NCBI GenBank assembly: GCA_907163375.1
Contig: CAJQUW010005245.1
Span: 186,001-250,000 of the forward strand
Reading direction: 5' to 3'
Length of the DNA: 64,000 bases
DNA from: Prostheceraeus crozeri
Taxonomy: Eukaryota; Platyhelminthes; Polycladida; Euryleptidae
A program made the position numbers and the translations under genes. The notes beneath the pieces were generated by a model. It saw nothing but the letters and a program-made list of their open reading frames with translations, did no database searches and had not been told where the DNA came from. The number at the start of each line of letters is the position of its first letter. Within the stretch, counting starts at the first letter, position 1. Shown one piece after another: positions 1 through 11,875 of this stretch.

Positions 1-151
1 CTTTCGATCCAGAGGTCGAGCCCCGAAAGCGTCATCGGAAGTCGTCAGGAAGGGCATTCGGACTAAAAGATCATAACACTCCAGATTAAAATCTGACTAT
101 GTCAGCACCGCCCTAGTAAGGGGGAGTAGTGACGTTAAACCATCATTTTTT
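1..151 (+). repeat. tRNA-derived SINE, family A (cut by window edge)
   Basis: The tRNA-like head is cut by the window edge, but the B-box-like GGTCGAGCCCC remains, followed by the shared body (GGGCATTCGGACTAAAAG, CTGACTATGTCAGCACCG, GGGGAGTAGTGACGTTAAA) and a T-rich tail. The same body occurs at 6378-6585, 27572-27770, 35691-35887, 36545-36655, 49890-49990 and 55975-56175. The head resembles a tRNA with A and B boxes, the internal RNA polymerase III promoter usual in tRNA-derived SINEs; mobilisation would depend on a partner LINE. Confidence 0.85.
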
Positions 152-201
152 TATTAAGAGGCAGCTGCCGAAGTCTATCAAGTAGATAAGCAATATATTT
201 T

Positions 202-1200
202 ACATTTTGATAAAAGGAAATGAAATGAATTAATCTTTCGACGCACAGACAATTTGTTTTTATTTCGTAATATATATTTCGGCGAACCGCCCTTCTCAAT
301 CAGATATTTAATTAACAGTGATCTTATCTAACAAGGACTATGATTTTTAAATCAAATCTGGAAATGTCTATAAAAATATCATGGGTGAACGTTGACTTTA
401 TTATCTTTGACTTCTCTATCTTTCCCATTCACCCATGATATTTGTACAGACATTTCCAGATTTGATTTAAAAATCATAGTCTTTGTTAGACATAGAAATT
501 AACAATGCCATAGAAAGTCCTAGAATGGAAATTGCATGGAAATTATGGCACACGCCGGGGGAACTTAGTTGGGGCAAAAAGCAAATTACACGAGCCGGTT
601 TTCTTCTTTTTTGGTTGGCATTTACTTTCATCAAGCAAATTTGTGATCTGCATTGTTGCCCCTTATCCAAAGATCATGTACACTAAAGCAATATTCAATT
701 TACAAAATACTGCAGCGACAGGATGACGAAGAAGGAAATCCTTTAAAACGTTCTGTACGCTCATCATTTTGAAATATCGCTCCTTTAATCTATCAAGAGC
801 ATAATCAGACACATATACAACCTGTTATGTATGCAACCTGCTTAAGCATATTATGGAATACATCCATCGAATACAGGCCATTTCATATGAGACAATACTA
901 CCATCTCACCTAAAATTCTCTCCAAGAAAATTCTGTAATTGGCTGTCAACAACTTCCACACCCAACTTGGCAAATAGTTTGACTATGATGCAATGGTTTA
1001 GATCGAAGCTAATCTACAAACCATAGATTTCTCCATGTGCCACAATTTTACATAAGCAAGATATCAAACTTTCATTCTAGTGTACTATTATCTACTTCTA
1101 TGTTGAGAAGGGCGGTTCGCCGAAATATATATTACGAAATAAAAACAAATTGTCTGTGCGTCGAAAGATAAATTAATTTCATTTCCTTTTATCAAAATGT
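202..1200. mobile_element. Fold-back element with 98-bp inverted arms
   Basis: Bases 202-299 are repeated in inverse orientation at 1103-1200 with only a few mismatches; the arms share GACGCACAGACAATTTG and GGCGAACCGCCCTTCTC. The 0.8-kb interior has no recognisable coding sequence but contains a second inverted repeat (327-490). Read on the + strand the right arm has a stem GGCG-GTT-CGCC followed by GAAA and then AATAAA, a pattern also seen at the ends of Penelope-like copies in this window. I infer a Penelope-derived fold-back or a large MITE; no clear target duplication was found. Confidence 0.7.
327..490. repeat. Perfect-looking long hairpin inside the fold-back
   Basis: A 63-base left arm (327-389) pairs with 428-490 with only a few mismatches across a 38-base loop. 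The arms run from TCTAACAAGGACTATGA to ATCATGGGTGAA. It lies wholly inside the larger inverted repeat at 202-1200, so the structure is a palindrome within a palindrome. It could be a small MITE inserted in the larger element, and if transcribed it would form a long double-stranded RNA. Confidence 0.85.
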
Positions 1201-3281
1201 TATCTAAATCTTCCTTTAGAAGTTCAGTAAAAATTGCCAGAAATATATTTTACTATTCGACGGAATCCGCAGATCTTAGTGACAACTTCCCAAGCCATAG
1301 AGCATTAAATTTGCTATCACTGACACCAGTGAGTGGTTGATGTTCTTTTGATGCATTCACATCGAAAATGCCGCATAATAGCAGGATTTAAGCTAGTACC
1401 AGTAGATGTGTGTATTTTCTGTACGCAATTAGATCGGATAAATACTCAAGAATAAGAAATGTGGGCATAAGGTTTAAGGGACTTCTCCTCTTTAGATGTA
1501 GTCTGAGCAAGATGCACGACTATTCTCTCAACGTGCTAGTTATTCTCCACCTCGTCTTAAATGACAGTGACATTAAATCTTAATGACATCATGGTTCTTC
1601 ATGCACGTGACCGTTTCAGAAATAATTTCACAGAGAATCAACATTATTATAAATGCAATATAGTTTCGTGTTGAAGTCCTGGTTCAATTTTGATAAACTA
1701 TGACATATGAAGTCTTATGTTCCATAAATTATTTTGACCTATATTTTACTTTTTCAAGTGGTCAGCTGTGGTCAGTAGGTCATACGATAGAAAATTGAAT
1801 ATTTTCTTTGATGCAGGATTGCAACATAAAGGCGACTGAATAATTTAGTGAAAATTGACAGACAGTGTGAAATATGAGTCAGCCTTTTCATGATGTTAAG
1901 ATTTGTTGAATGTACAAAAAGAGTCTAATGTCTTTAACAATGAGTGCATTATCATCATGTTTGAGCAGTTGCAAACATGTGGTCTTGTCATCAGCATGCG
2001 TATTTTATATTTTTTGATGTGACATTCACTTGTGATACATTCACATCAGAATATGGCATGAGACCACAGTCAATCCCTATGGAAGTCCCGTGTGGTACAT
2101 TTAATGTTAGAATGATCCCCCTAATTGTCCTTAATTTCTAGTATCAGCGTTAGAACTTTTGATTAGAGACCGGAGACCAATGGTCCGCTGTTCCGTTGCA
2201 ACTGTGTTACGGTCACTGCTTCAGCATCATAAAAATAAATTGAATAAACGTTAGACAGCGCTGATGAGTGTTTTAACCAAAGCAAACATCTATCGCTTAT
2301 CCAAAGTTTAATTCAATTGAAATATAACTATGGTGCCAGTGCCATTCTTCTGAATGAGTTTGATTGACCGCAGATGATATGTCAAATTTAATCCAATCTG
2401 GGGGCGTTGGTCATAGAAACTAAATTATTGTTTGCAAACAGTACTCGATAAATGATAATTCAAGCGATTGTTATACATGCGCTAACGACGGTCAGTCATC
2501 GCTTCGTCTTTTGTCATTTCGTCCAGTGACCATGGTATATGCCTATGCTGTCTACATACTTGTCAGTCTTTGCTGTGATTCCCACAATCAGGGGTTTCTC
2601 ATGCACACCCGCAATTCAATAACTTTCACCTACATCAGTAAGTGATGCTGTCGAAATATCGAATTTAATACATTGATCGTCTTCATGCGCGATAGTGCCG
2701 AAACAGGCTTAAAGTGCAACATGGGAGTATCATAAAGAATAGAAAATGTGACATTTGCTAATCATATATTTTCGATTTTTGTAAGATAAAAGATTTACTA
2801 TGATTTTTGTGGTCATAACATCATGGTTTTTTGAAATTAAAAGTTTTGGATGACGCCGTCATCAGTGGTGCGTCGGCAAGCAATGATATAGGACTGTATT
2901 ATTATATTCTAGGATTTTAAGATTAGAAACTACAAATAATCTATGCAGAAAATTACAGGTTTGTTGTTGAAGAAGAAGGAGAACCATGTGTCAGGACAAA
3001 GTCAACTAGAATATTAAATTTACTCGAAATTGATTATTTTAGTTTAATAACTTTGATATATATGTGTAATATGAAGCTAGAAATGGTTTGCCCGACATTA
3101 TATTCTACATAAAAGCGATCACGTGAAACAAGTGATTGTTTTATCATTCCGAACGGCATGGCCAAAAAATTACTTGAAATTGTTTTGAGGAATACAGCAC
3201 AAAGAATCATTACGAAACAAGTGAACTACCTTAATTGTCATTTCTATAAAATCACAATGTAAATTTATCAAAAATAAGAGC
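1201..3281. other. No gene recognised
   Basis: AT-rich sequence with stops in all frames. I see no conserved coding motif, no tRNA-like box pair and no inverted repeat of note. Confidence 0.6.
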
Positions 3282-3690
3282 ACTCCATTCCGCTACATTA
3301 CCCAATTGAAGGAGCTCCGTTCAATTTGTCGACTTGGGCTGTTGTGGAGGTTGTCCAACCCGCTACATTCCCCGGTCGAAGGCGCTCTGCTATATTCTAC
3401 TGAATCTTCTTAGGGTGTACTCCATTTCGCTACAATCCTCAGTTATGGGAGCTCCGTTCCATTTGTCTACTGTTGCTGCTTTGGAGGTTGTCCAACCCGC
3501 TACAGTCTACAGTTTGAGGAGCTCCGTTCCATTTGTCGACTTGGACTGTTCTGGAGGTTGTCCAACCCACTACAGTCTACAGTTTCAGGAGCTCCGCTCC
3601 AGTTGTCTATTGTTGCTGCTCTGGACATTCTCCATTCCGCTACATTCCCCGGTCGGAAGCGCTCCTTCATTCGTGAGGCACCGCCAGCTT
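3282..3690 (+). repeat. Minisatellite, about 70-bp period, six units
   Basis: The word CGCTACA or a close variant recurs at 3291, 3361, 3428, 3498, 3568 and 3638, giving 67-70 base spacing. Each unit carries GGAGCTCCGTTCCATTTG and TCTGGAGGTTGTCCAACC or close variants. It is richer in G and C than its surroundings and stays open in one frame for 120 codons, but the reading frame is a by-product of the repeat. A single diverged unit lies in inverse orientation at 6785-6868. Confidence 0.85.
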
Positions 3691-4199
3691 CGTTAAACCA
3701 TCAAAGGACGATTGCAGGGAGGAGCAGCAGGGAAGTTGCTACATCCACCACATATGTATATTGGAGGATTGTCAAGATGAATTGATTCACTGCTTAAATT
3801 TCTAGGAATGGTTGTACATAAATCTCTTACCACATAATAGCCATACTTAGCAGCATGTGTGTAAGGATTGACTTAATTTCCAGGATGGCTAAGAAAGTTT
3901 ACTCTTGGACATTTTCAATGGGCGGAATGACAACCGCCTGCCGCCTGGCACCAAGATCTAGTCCCATTTTTCATTGGTTCATCGCTTCCCCTTTTGAAAA
4001 TCCTGCCTATGCCCCTGAGCCGCATTCGTTCTTACAGACCTTGAGAGGCATGTGTCTAGACACTTAGTCTTTTTGCTGCCACTCGTCACTCAGATGCTCT
4101 GTTAATTGTTGGATGTCATATTATACCTGAAGAGCCAATCCGTGCTTCTTCACAATCTACTTCAATCATAATCATAAAATATTTTTAATGGGAGGTAAT
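3691..4199. other. No gene recognised
   Basis: Unique-looking sequence between the minisatellite and the Penelope-like insertion; short open frames only, none with recognisable domains. Confidence 0.5.
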
Positions 4200-4211
4200 A
4201 GAAACGATACT

Positions 4212-5323
4212 TCCACTCATCTACAGGCATCATTCAACGGTAAAAGCAAGCATAAATACAATTTCAGGTGGCGCGAGTTAAAATCAAATCAATCCAATTA
4301 AAATGAGAACAATTCTTCTGATGTGCTGTGGTTGTTCAGTAGGCTTTTATTCTGTGTGATGTATTGTTTGATGAAAAGGGTATGGGGTCTTCTTTAGCGC
4401 CGCTAATGGCAGAGTTTGCTATGAATTCAATCGGGTCACAGTTGTCTACTATACGTTGATGACTGTCTAGCGATTTTCAAAAGCAAGGATGAAGTTGATA
4501 CTTTTCTAAGACAGTTGAATTGTCCTTCGCAATACAAAAAGAACACCATTGTGGCCTTGAAAAATAGATCGGAAAGGCTTACTACTTATAGTTGCGATAA
4601 AATCGAAAATCATAAAATCATAAAAGAAATCTTCCAAAGGAACGGCTACCACCCAAAATATATTCAAAAATGCATGAGCGAAAAAAGGTCCCAAAATACA
4701 CAGCAGAATTCTGATGAGTCTAGTGAAGACAAAACCATAATCTTTTATGGCCTTCCTTTCATCAAGGAATGTGAAAAAATCATAGCTAAAGAAATTCATA
4801 AAATCAACAGAATTTTAAATAAAACCAAAATTGTACCGTATTTCAGAACCTACAAAACCCAACAAATTTTCAAAAACAAAGATACTATCCCCTTTAACGT
4901 GTGCTCCTCCTTAGTATATGAATTCAAATGCGAACACTGTGAGAAGTGTTACATCGGAGAGACGCGCCGTCACCTGCAAACCCGCATCAACGAACATATC
5001 AAAGGTCGCCCACTGTCAGAAATCTCGACACACATTCACCCAACAACACACAACAGCTTCAGAATACTCATGCGCACAAACGACACAAAAATAACAGAAA
5101 CCCTTCTCATCAAACAATACATCACACAGAATAAAAGCCTACTGAACAACCACAGCACATCAGAAGAATTGTTCTTATTTTAATTGGATTGATTTGATTT
5201 TAACTCGCGCCACCTGAAATTGTATTTATGTTTACTTTTACCGTTGAATGATGCCTGTAAATGAGTGGAATTACTCGAAAGCGCTCGCCCAATAAAGTGC
5301 TATCTTTGCGACTTTTGTGTTCC
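4212..5323 (+). mobile_element. Penelope-like retroelement, short copy with inverted arms
   Basis: The insertion is bounded by a 12-bp direct repeat AGAAACGATACT at 4200-4211 and 5324-5335, which I read as a target duplication. Its first 170 bases (4212-4381) are the inverse of 5101-5270, so the 3' end of the coding region plus the 3' untranslated part is present at both ends in opposite orientation. Between them are reverse-transcriptase remnants and a GIY-YIG nuclease. Inverted or tandem terminal copies are known for Penelope elements. The 3' part has a stem GAGT-ACTC followed by GAAA and then AATAAA. The copy is far shorter than a complete element and is broken. Confidence 0.85.
4382..5183 (+). 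pseudogene. Penelope-like reverse transcriptase / GIY-YIG endonuclease remnant
   Basis: Recognisable parts in order are a reverse-transcriptase segment MGSSLAPLMAEFAMN (4382-4426), the catalytic segment YVDDCLAIF (4452-4478), a connecting region with QYKKNTIVALKNRSERL, and a C-terminal GIY-YIG nuclease with VYEFKCEHC, CYIGETRR (around 4946) and RINEH (4983-4997). The known role of this protein is target-primed reverse transcription, with the GIY-YIG part nicking DNA. The last 222 codons are open to a stop at 5183. Much of the reverse transcriptase between the YVDD segment and the connector is absent and the 5' half is missing, so the copy cannot be autonomous. CX2C-type cysteines next to the GIY-YIG core match canonical Penelope nucleases. 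Confidence 0.88.
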
Positions 5324-5335
5324 AGAAACGATACT

Positions 5336-6368
5336 ATCAGATACTATTGTCTGTCAAATTGACATCAATGAAAGGAGAGACATCATGTAGAGAGATGACA
5401 GCCTATTGAGATGACAGCCCCTCATTTCTAAACTTAGAAACAACATGATTGGGACCCATTGTTAGTTGCAAAGTGCTGTTCAATACTATATAAATTGCAT
5501 TGTGTTTGCCATAATTCTTATTCATCATGAATGCATCCGCAACCAAACTTTTTTCAAGGGTCAGTGACTATGCCAAAGTATCTAAATTAATGCGCTCTTT
5601 TAGACCCATTTTGCGCCAAATGCCTTTTTTATTTAATCTTCCTTTTCGTGTCATGAAGCTCAGTAATCTAGATTTAATTGTATAGTTACAATATCAGCTA
5701 AACTCGATTTTTGGAGGCTTCGGACATTTTTGGATTCGCTTCTATTTGGCACGATAAAACTAGGCTCGGTTTCTGTGCTAGAAACGCAAATTCGGATGCA
5801 GATACTATCATCGTGTCTAGAATTCTCCAATAATGACTCACACAGTTATTATCTGCGGGGACTTGAAAGGTACCAGGTACACATAAAATCAAGTCTAGAT
5901 AAGATGGTCAGAGCCTCTCATACGACGTTTTGGTATGAATAGGGTTATTCTGGATGTCTTTTCTATCCGCAATACCCATTTGCTCAGTTGGTCAAGAACC
6001 ACCAAATGCTTTCAGCCCTTCATCAGCTGATCGATGGATTACGGGGTTTGTCTGCATCGCCTACAGAAATGGTCGACGCTTTGCCAATCCTTTGGCAAAA
6101 CTTTCCGTCTAGACCAGTTCTAGCCATCGTATTGCATCAAATCTTCCTTCAGTTGCCCAATGAGAATTGCATTTAAGGAAGCAGAGGCAAAATTTTATAA
6201 TGATAAATTCCAACTAACTTCTTGTTATTAGCAAGCACAAGGTTAGTTTTATTCTTCCCTATATCAGAAGGATTTTTATAATATTCCATCGCCAAACTTT
6301 AATCAAAGAATGATTCGCGAACATACAAACAGTAAGTCTGATTTTTTTTATAAGGAATAGATCTACTG
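5336..6368. other. No gene recognised
   Basis: Short open frames up to 70 codons on both strands without recognisable motifs. Mildly higher GC around 5990-6170. Confidence 0.5.
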
Positions 6369-6377
6369 ATAACTGCA

Positions 6378-6585
6378 TGAAAAAATAAAATGAAGCTTTT
6401 ACGTCACTACTCCCCATACTTGGGGCTTGGACGGTGCTCACATAGTCAGACTTATGGAGCCTTGTAGTACTTTTATTCCGGATGCCCTTCCTGCCGACTA
6501 CCAATGAGACCTTCGGGGCTCGACCGCTGGACCAAAAGATCGTTGGGCCAAGCACTGAACCACTGTGCCACGAAGATCACATCGT
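6378..6585 (-). repeat. SINE family A with 9-bp target duplication
   Basis: The reverse complement carries GTGGCACAGTGGTTCAGTGC (A-box region), a B-box-like GGTCGAGCCCC, the family body and a tail ending near AAAGCTTCATTT. ATAACTGCA occurs at 6369-6377 and 6586-6594 and fits as target-site duplication from LINE-assisted insertion. Confidence 0.88.
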
Positions 6586-6784
6586 ATAACTGCACATAGG
6601 GCTGAAATGAAGTTTAGGATTCAATAATTATTATTTTTCTGTCGGCAAGTCTAAAGGTATTGGTTAGTTATTTCCTTGGTTGTGTTGTAAATGCTCATAA
6701 TTTGTGTTTTTTACTCGTGGTAAGAAATTTATCATTGGTAAGAGTATTATCATTACTATTGGTATTACTATGTGGTAAGAGTGA

Positions 6785-6868
6785 TGAACCTCCAGAGCAG
6801 TAACAGTAGGCAAATAGAACGCATCTCTTCCAACTGAAGAATCCAGCGGAATGGAGAACCTCCGGAAT
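6785..6868 (-). repeat. Single dispersed minisatellite unit
   Basis: The reverse complement (GGAGGTTCTCCATTCCGCTG followed by TTGCCTACTGTTACTGCT) matches the ~70-bp unit of the array at 3282-3690, in the opposite orientation and about 3.1 kb away. Confidence 0.7.
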
Positions 6869-7410
6869 GCAATAACATGATGTTCACATATCATGGCCAG
6901 CTGAAAACGCCTAGCAATTGGTTGCGGTGTAAGTGTAAGATGATTGAAACATCAATCTGAATGGATACTGTTTAAACCGATCAGCTGGTGTGACCCTGCC
7001 CTCAGTGAATCTTGCGAGTAATTTTTACAGAAATATTTTTTTAAGGAACCTCACGGCGACCTTCTCCATCAGAGGAATTTCTGTTTTGGGATCGAATTGT
7101 CGGGGATCGTTGAATTTGCCTTCATTGTTGCTTTTGGAAATTTCGGTATATATCTTTTTGAATATGAAAACTTTTGCGTGTTCAAGAACAGAAACAACTA
7201 TATGTAGAGCAAGGAATGCTTTGTCGGAGTCAAAATACATATGTTCATGGCTGTATTTGCAAACAGATAACCCAAACATCTGAACAATAGGTATACAAAT
7301 AACTACGAGCTAGTCCTTGTTTAAATATTCGATTGAAGAAAAAACTGCTTTCAGTAATATGTTTACTTAGATGTTCAACCATAGTTTGATGAACGCTATT
7401 GATCATAGTT
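6869..7410. other. No gene recognised
   Basis: Overlapping open frames of 84-97 codons occur on opposite strands at about 6990-7283, but neither shows a recognisable domain. Confidence 0.5.
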
Positions 7411-7418
7411 GTCTCGAC

Positions 7419-8476
7419 CAGGGCATTTGAACGGTCATACTCTTCCCGTTCGTTCGTTCACCGCTTAAATGAGCTATCACCACCGTTCCGTTCCTTCATG
7501 GCATAAAACACCCGTTCAATCGTTCTTTTTAAGTCAAAAAATTCTCAATTTTGACATCCTTTTGGACCATATATAGTGCTGTTGTTTCCATGGCTAACAT
7601 TGGTTTTTCGGAGAAGCGTGAAAGATGGCAAGGCAGGATGTTCTCACATCTGACATCGCGAAGTAATACAAGCTGCACAATTGGAATGACAATGCGCAAC
7701 ATAAGTGACGTCAAACGTTGCACATCACATACACCTTTTGCATCAAACCCAATCAAACTAGAGAATATCGAAATCTATAGAGGAAGTCAAAATCCTTCTG
7801 TCGTGATGATTAGCCCATAACACGATGGGTTGATGCTGACCATTTGACATTTCGCTTATACAAACTTGGAACTTGCCAGCTAGCATAGTCCTAGGTCTAG
7901 CCTTCAGAAATAATGACTAAAGAATGTGATGTGACTAAATTCGATAGTGACCAGATTCAATTGCATAATGAGCTTAGCCTACATGCATTAGGCCCACGTC
8001 ATGTATATGCCGCCATGAAACCCTAACTACATATCCACTGACCGGATATGAATTTGCATATTAAACCATTCGCCCGTACCCGCAGGCGAATGCCCGCTTC
8101 CCGCGAAAATCCAGGTGACCGCAGCGGTGACACAGTGCAGGTAGGCCTACTTTATCAGAGCTTTTGAATTGAAGCTATTCAATGTCTTGAGCCTAAATTG
8201 GCACTTAAATCTTTTCAAATTTCAAAATAATACTTTATTGAAGCCAGAGTGTGTAAATAAGCAGCTTTGGAAAGCATCTAAGATTTTCTAACATTATTTC
8301 GTATGTTTTCTGGTGATAAATAACCGTTCAATCACATTCAATCAAGCAAAAAAATCCGTTCTTTCCGATCACCGTTCATCGGCTTCTCGGACATACCGTT
8401 CGATAATTCGTTCATCAGAAAAATGAAAAAATATGCTGTTCAATCTTTCGTTCAGACCGTTCGTTCAAATGCCCTG
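7419..8476. mobile_element. Non-autonomous hAT-type DNA transposon with 8-bp TSD
   Basis: The left end starts CAGGGCATTTGAACGG and the right end is the inverse, sharing a perfect 15-base TIR, CAGGGCATTTGAACG. It is flanked by a perfect 8-bp duplication GTCTCGAC (7411-7418 and 8477-8484). An 8-bp duplication with CAGG-type ends is the hallmark of the hAT superfamily. Both subterminal regions (7430-7525 and 8325-8470) are packed with CGTTC/GAACG words, as expected of transposase binding sites. The 1,058-bp interior has an open frame of 75 codons on the minus strand (7529-7756) ending KIENFLT, but no usable transposase, so movement would need help from another copy. Confidence 0.92.
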
Positions 8477-8484
8477 GTCTCGAC

Positions 8485-10889
8485 GTTTGTTTCTAGCCAA
8501 ATAACGAAGTTCTGATTAGATCTTCACTGAAATTGTTTTCATGCAGTAATTAGCGAGACAGGTGATGCGATGCACTGCAATTAGGAAATAAATGATATTT
8601 TTTCTGAATTTACAAAGAGCAATACAAGGATTAGGTGAACCTGTTATATCATTTTCACCTTCATGGCATAGACTCCTGATGACTCAAATCAATAGGTCTC
8701 TCTATTGAATTAAGTCCTGAAATATTAACAGGATAGTATATATTTTTTCGCTATGGTTGATAATAGGGGGCGTGCGGTGGGTTTGCAAGTTGGGCATTCA
8801 GTATTTTTATCCATGGTGATATTTTGGAGTACTCAGCCTCATTTTATAGACCATCTATTTTCCACTGACTCGAAGACTTCATAGAAATTAATCCATTTTT
8901 TCTTTGAATGAGTGCTTAAATGGTATCAATGTGCATTAAATGAAATGCATTGTACAGATATGAGTTTGTTGAAAAGTTTTGTGAACTGAGATGCTATAAT
9001 TCAATAATGCTCAGAGTGAGTTCAGACAATCAAAGCGCAATCCAAGTCAACGTGACGTCATCACAGTTATTCGTTAACCTTCGGCTCTGACAAATAGACA
9101 CTCTACCCAAAGATGCACTCTACCTAATGGCGTGGATTCTATGATTATATTGCTGTCTCTCCCTCGAGAAACAAGGAGTCAATGTGAGAAACTTCATTAA
9201 AAATTCATTTTATATCCAGAAAACTTTCGAAACTCGTAGAAACTGCTTATGACTAATCAGGGGCTGCCTCATTTGTTTCTTCGTTCATAGATGCTATGTG
9301 CGTGTTTACAAAGTGTTATGCATTTAGTTGTGAATATTCGAAATCGTATAATGTGAAAAATGGCAATTTTTGTATCAATGCATCAACCCGTACTTATTCT
9401 ATGATACAACAATATTTGCTTATACTCAGATATAACAGAGGGTAATTCATACGCATTTGAACACATTTATTGATTTGTTCGTATACCACATACAAGGAAG
9501 GCAATCTTATGATAATCCTTGTGATATCGTTAGGACAAGAATTAAATGGTCGCTAAGAGTTCTCTTTTCTAACACAATTAGGATCACGATCATGAAACTT
9601 CGCTCATGATTTATCGTGATCAAATCTCTATCTAGTTCAATCGAATGGGAATGTCTTAGATATATTGATTTCGACTCAAGGCAATCGTGTTTATACGAAT
9701 AAGACGATTATACAGAAAGTCTGCAGAGCTCACGCCGAAACTTCAATACCATTGAATTCTCAACAGTACACGTTTATCTAGGTATTAAGATCATTTTAAG
9801 AAAGTGATTTACATGTTTCCAACCTTTCCTGCAATCAGACTACTTTGATTGCATTTACATTGGCATTGCATGCGTCTGATAGCAGGATTATTTTCAATTA
9901 TTTGCAAACGGCTTGTCGTCGTATTTCAGCTGGTCAAATTGTAATATATTCTCTGATTTTCAATAAACACTAGCATCTGTTGATCACAATTGATATATTT
10001 GATTCTAATGAAGTGAATTCAAGACACTGTGCATTGGCGACGTGCATGTCGTTCATCGGTCTACCTTTCATGGTAGTCACACGATTTGAGTAGAGTACTG
10101 CACTCCGCTTAATTGCGACAGTCAGCTGATCGGGAGAAACACCAGTTATTCGTTTCTAATCGCGATTTTATTATTCAAGAATCTTCTGTAATCGGGACAT
10201 CTAACCGTTTTAACCCACAATTAGGATCCGTTAAACTCTACAATTCATGCAATCAGGCAACTCATGCATAAATGCTGAGATCAAGAGACCAGCTTACTAG
10301 CATTCGAGGAGTCCACATCAAATAGGAAAGTTTGAGCTGCGTGAGACAACCAATTATCCTGTTTCTGTCACCACCAGTCTCAGATACTGGCAGTTGAATG
10401 TTCGCTGTACGGCATTTAGTCAACAAATAAGATTCACTTGCATGCGTTGTGTCCAAAACATGACAAACTCACAGGAAATGTTTTGAAAAATTCGAGGATA
10501 TAGAGGCTGCTCATGGACTGAAAAATCTTCGCAACTTTGAATTATATTAGGAGATGCTTGAGGAAATGCTTTATCTTATGCTGAAAGTCAGATGGTCATC
10601 GGTTATTTCTATTAGGAGAACGAAGCTCTGAAAATTTGGTTGAAATGTAGATTTACTCATTATGATTTATAGGAACTATTCATCATCAAATAAAATATGG
10701 TGTGATTCTCCCTTTTAAATCATTCACAGCGAAGAGGGAAGGACAAACATTCAATGTTTACCATGTTTAAAAGTGCTACATAACAAGTTAATCAAATTCC
10801 TGGCCAATTTACCGTGTCAAATGTTTTGGCTTGGTAGTCTGATATATAGTAGGCCTACCACAAAATTATCTGTAAATTATAGAAATGCA
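8485..10889. other. No gene recognised
   Basis: AT-rich non-coding sequence. A small imperfect palindrome (GATCACGATCATGA and its inverse) lies near 9580-9625. No exon-like or RNA-like feature could be supported. Confidence 0.55.
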
Positions 10890-11735
10890 CATAGAGTAGG
10901 GATATATAGGTAGAGTGTCGACTTAGAAAAGTATCGGTATACAGTGAAAATTTTGATATGAAAAGATTCAGTTTTTTGCGGAGATTACGTTCCCGTGGTC
11001 CAAAAAATTATTTGAGCAGTTTTAAAAAAGTCAAAATTTTGCCAATTTATATACTACCGAGATGACGCCCTCATGTAAGTAGTATGAAATAAGTTGGATA
11101 TCAAAAGGAATGAATATTTGCTAATAATCATCCTAACTAAGCGGAAATTAAGCTGATTATCAAGGGAATTTCATGAACCGCATTATAATGGAAGTCTTCA
11201 TGAAAAAGTCGCGATAATATTCGTGTTTTCTTGGCTGAAATTTCAAGTTTTTAATTCAATTTTTACCGGCATGATTTTGTGATTCACTAAATTCATGTTT
11301 CATTTCTTGAATCTGAATAGTGATGTGGACCCATTTACATCTTTGAAAGTTAATTGAAATCATTGTCTTTGATTATGTGATTTTGCTCTGCCAGTGGCAG
11401 GTTGCCTGTGATATGATGACGCTTAAGAAAATACTCCTGAGGTTGAGCATGAAAGTAATAGGAACATTGAATTGCTAATTTAGCAAACAATAAATCTCCA
11501 AGCCTGTCATGACACTGAGAATCTGTGAAGTGCCATTATTCCTTCTGAATTACAATATCATGATCATTTAATTCCGTGGTAATTTCATCAAAACTGCAAA
11601 AATTTGCATATCTCACATTTGGTGACAATGCCACCTGTATCCCCCACGAGTTCATTTGATAAAATCGAAAGTGTATACACATTGGGGATATAATAAATGC
11701 GGAGCTACCACTCTACCTGATATACTTGCTCTATG
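10890..11735. mobile_element. ~0.85-kb TIR repeat, copy 1
   Basis: The left end CATAGAGTAGGGATATATAG (continuing GTAGAGTG) is the inverse of the right end near 11705-11735 (CTCTACCTGATATACTTGCT then CTATG), giving TIRs of about 30 bp. The interior matches 17429-18160 in direct orientation over about 0.7 kb at roughly 80-85 per cent by eye; shared words include CTGCCAGTGGCAGGTTGCCT and GATATGATGACGCTTAAG. No transposase is visible. A TA dinucleotide at each border could be the target duplication. A second right end (11876-11950) follows. Confidence 0.75.
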
Positions 11736-11765
11736 ACCTTCACTTGTAAGTAATCGGTTGTAAAT

Positions 11766-11873
11766 ATGCTTATATTGGTTTATTAGTCGAAATACGGATC
11801 CTTGAAATGTTACATGTTTGATAGCTATACATCCATTCATTGCTCTTTTCAATGTTGTCATCAGAAAAGTGTC
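11766..11873 (-). repeat. Dispersed ~108-bp repeat R, copy 1
   Basis: Matches 19691-19794 at about 90 per cent, sharing GAAATACGGATCCTTGA and GATAGCTATACATCCATTCA. It sits between two copies of the right end of the TIR repeat (11658-11735 and 11876-11950), suggesting a nested insertion or a local duplication. Read on the minus strand it contains CTGATGACAAC and ends near ACTAATAAACC, reminiscent of retroelement 3' ends, but its family is unknown. Confidence 0.65.
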
Positions 11874-11875
11874 GA

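Noticed and set aside
3334-3696. 120-codon open frame in the minisatellite
   Set aside because: The frame stays open because the 70-bp unit repeats; no splice or domain evidence.
9580-9625. Small palindrome GATCACGATCATGA
   Set aside because: Short and imperfect; expected by chance in a window of this size.
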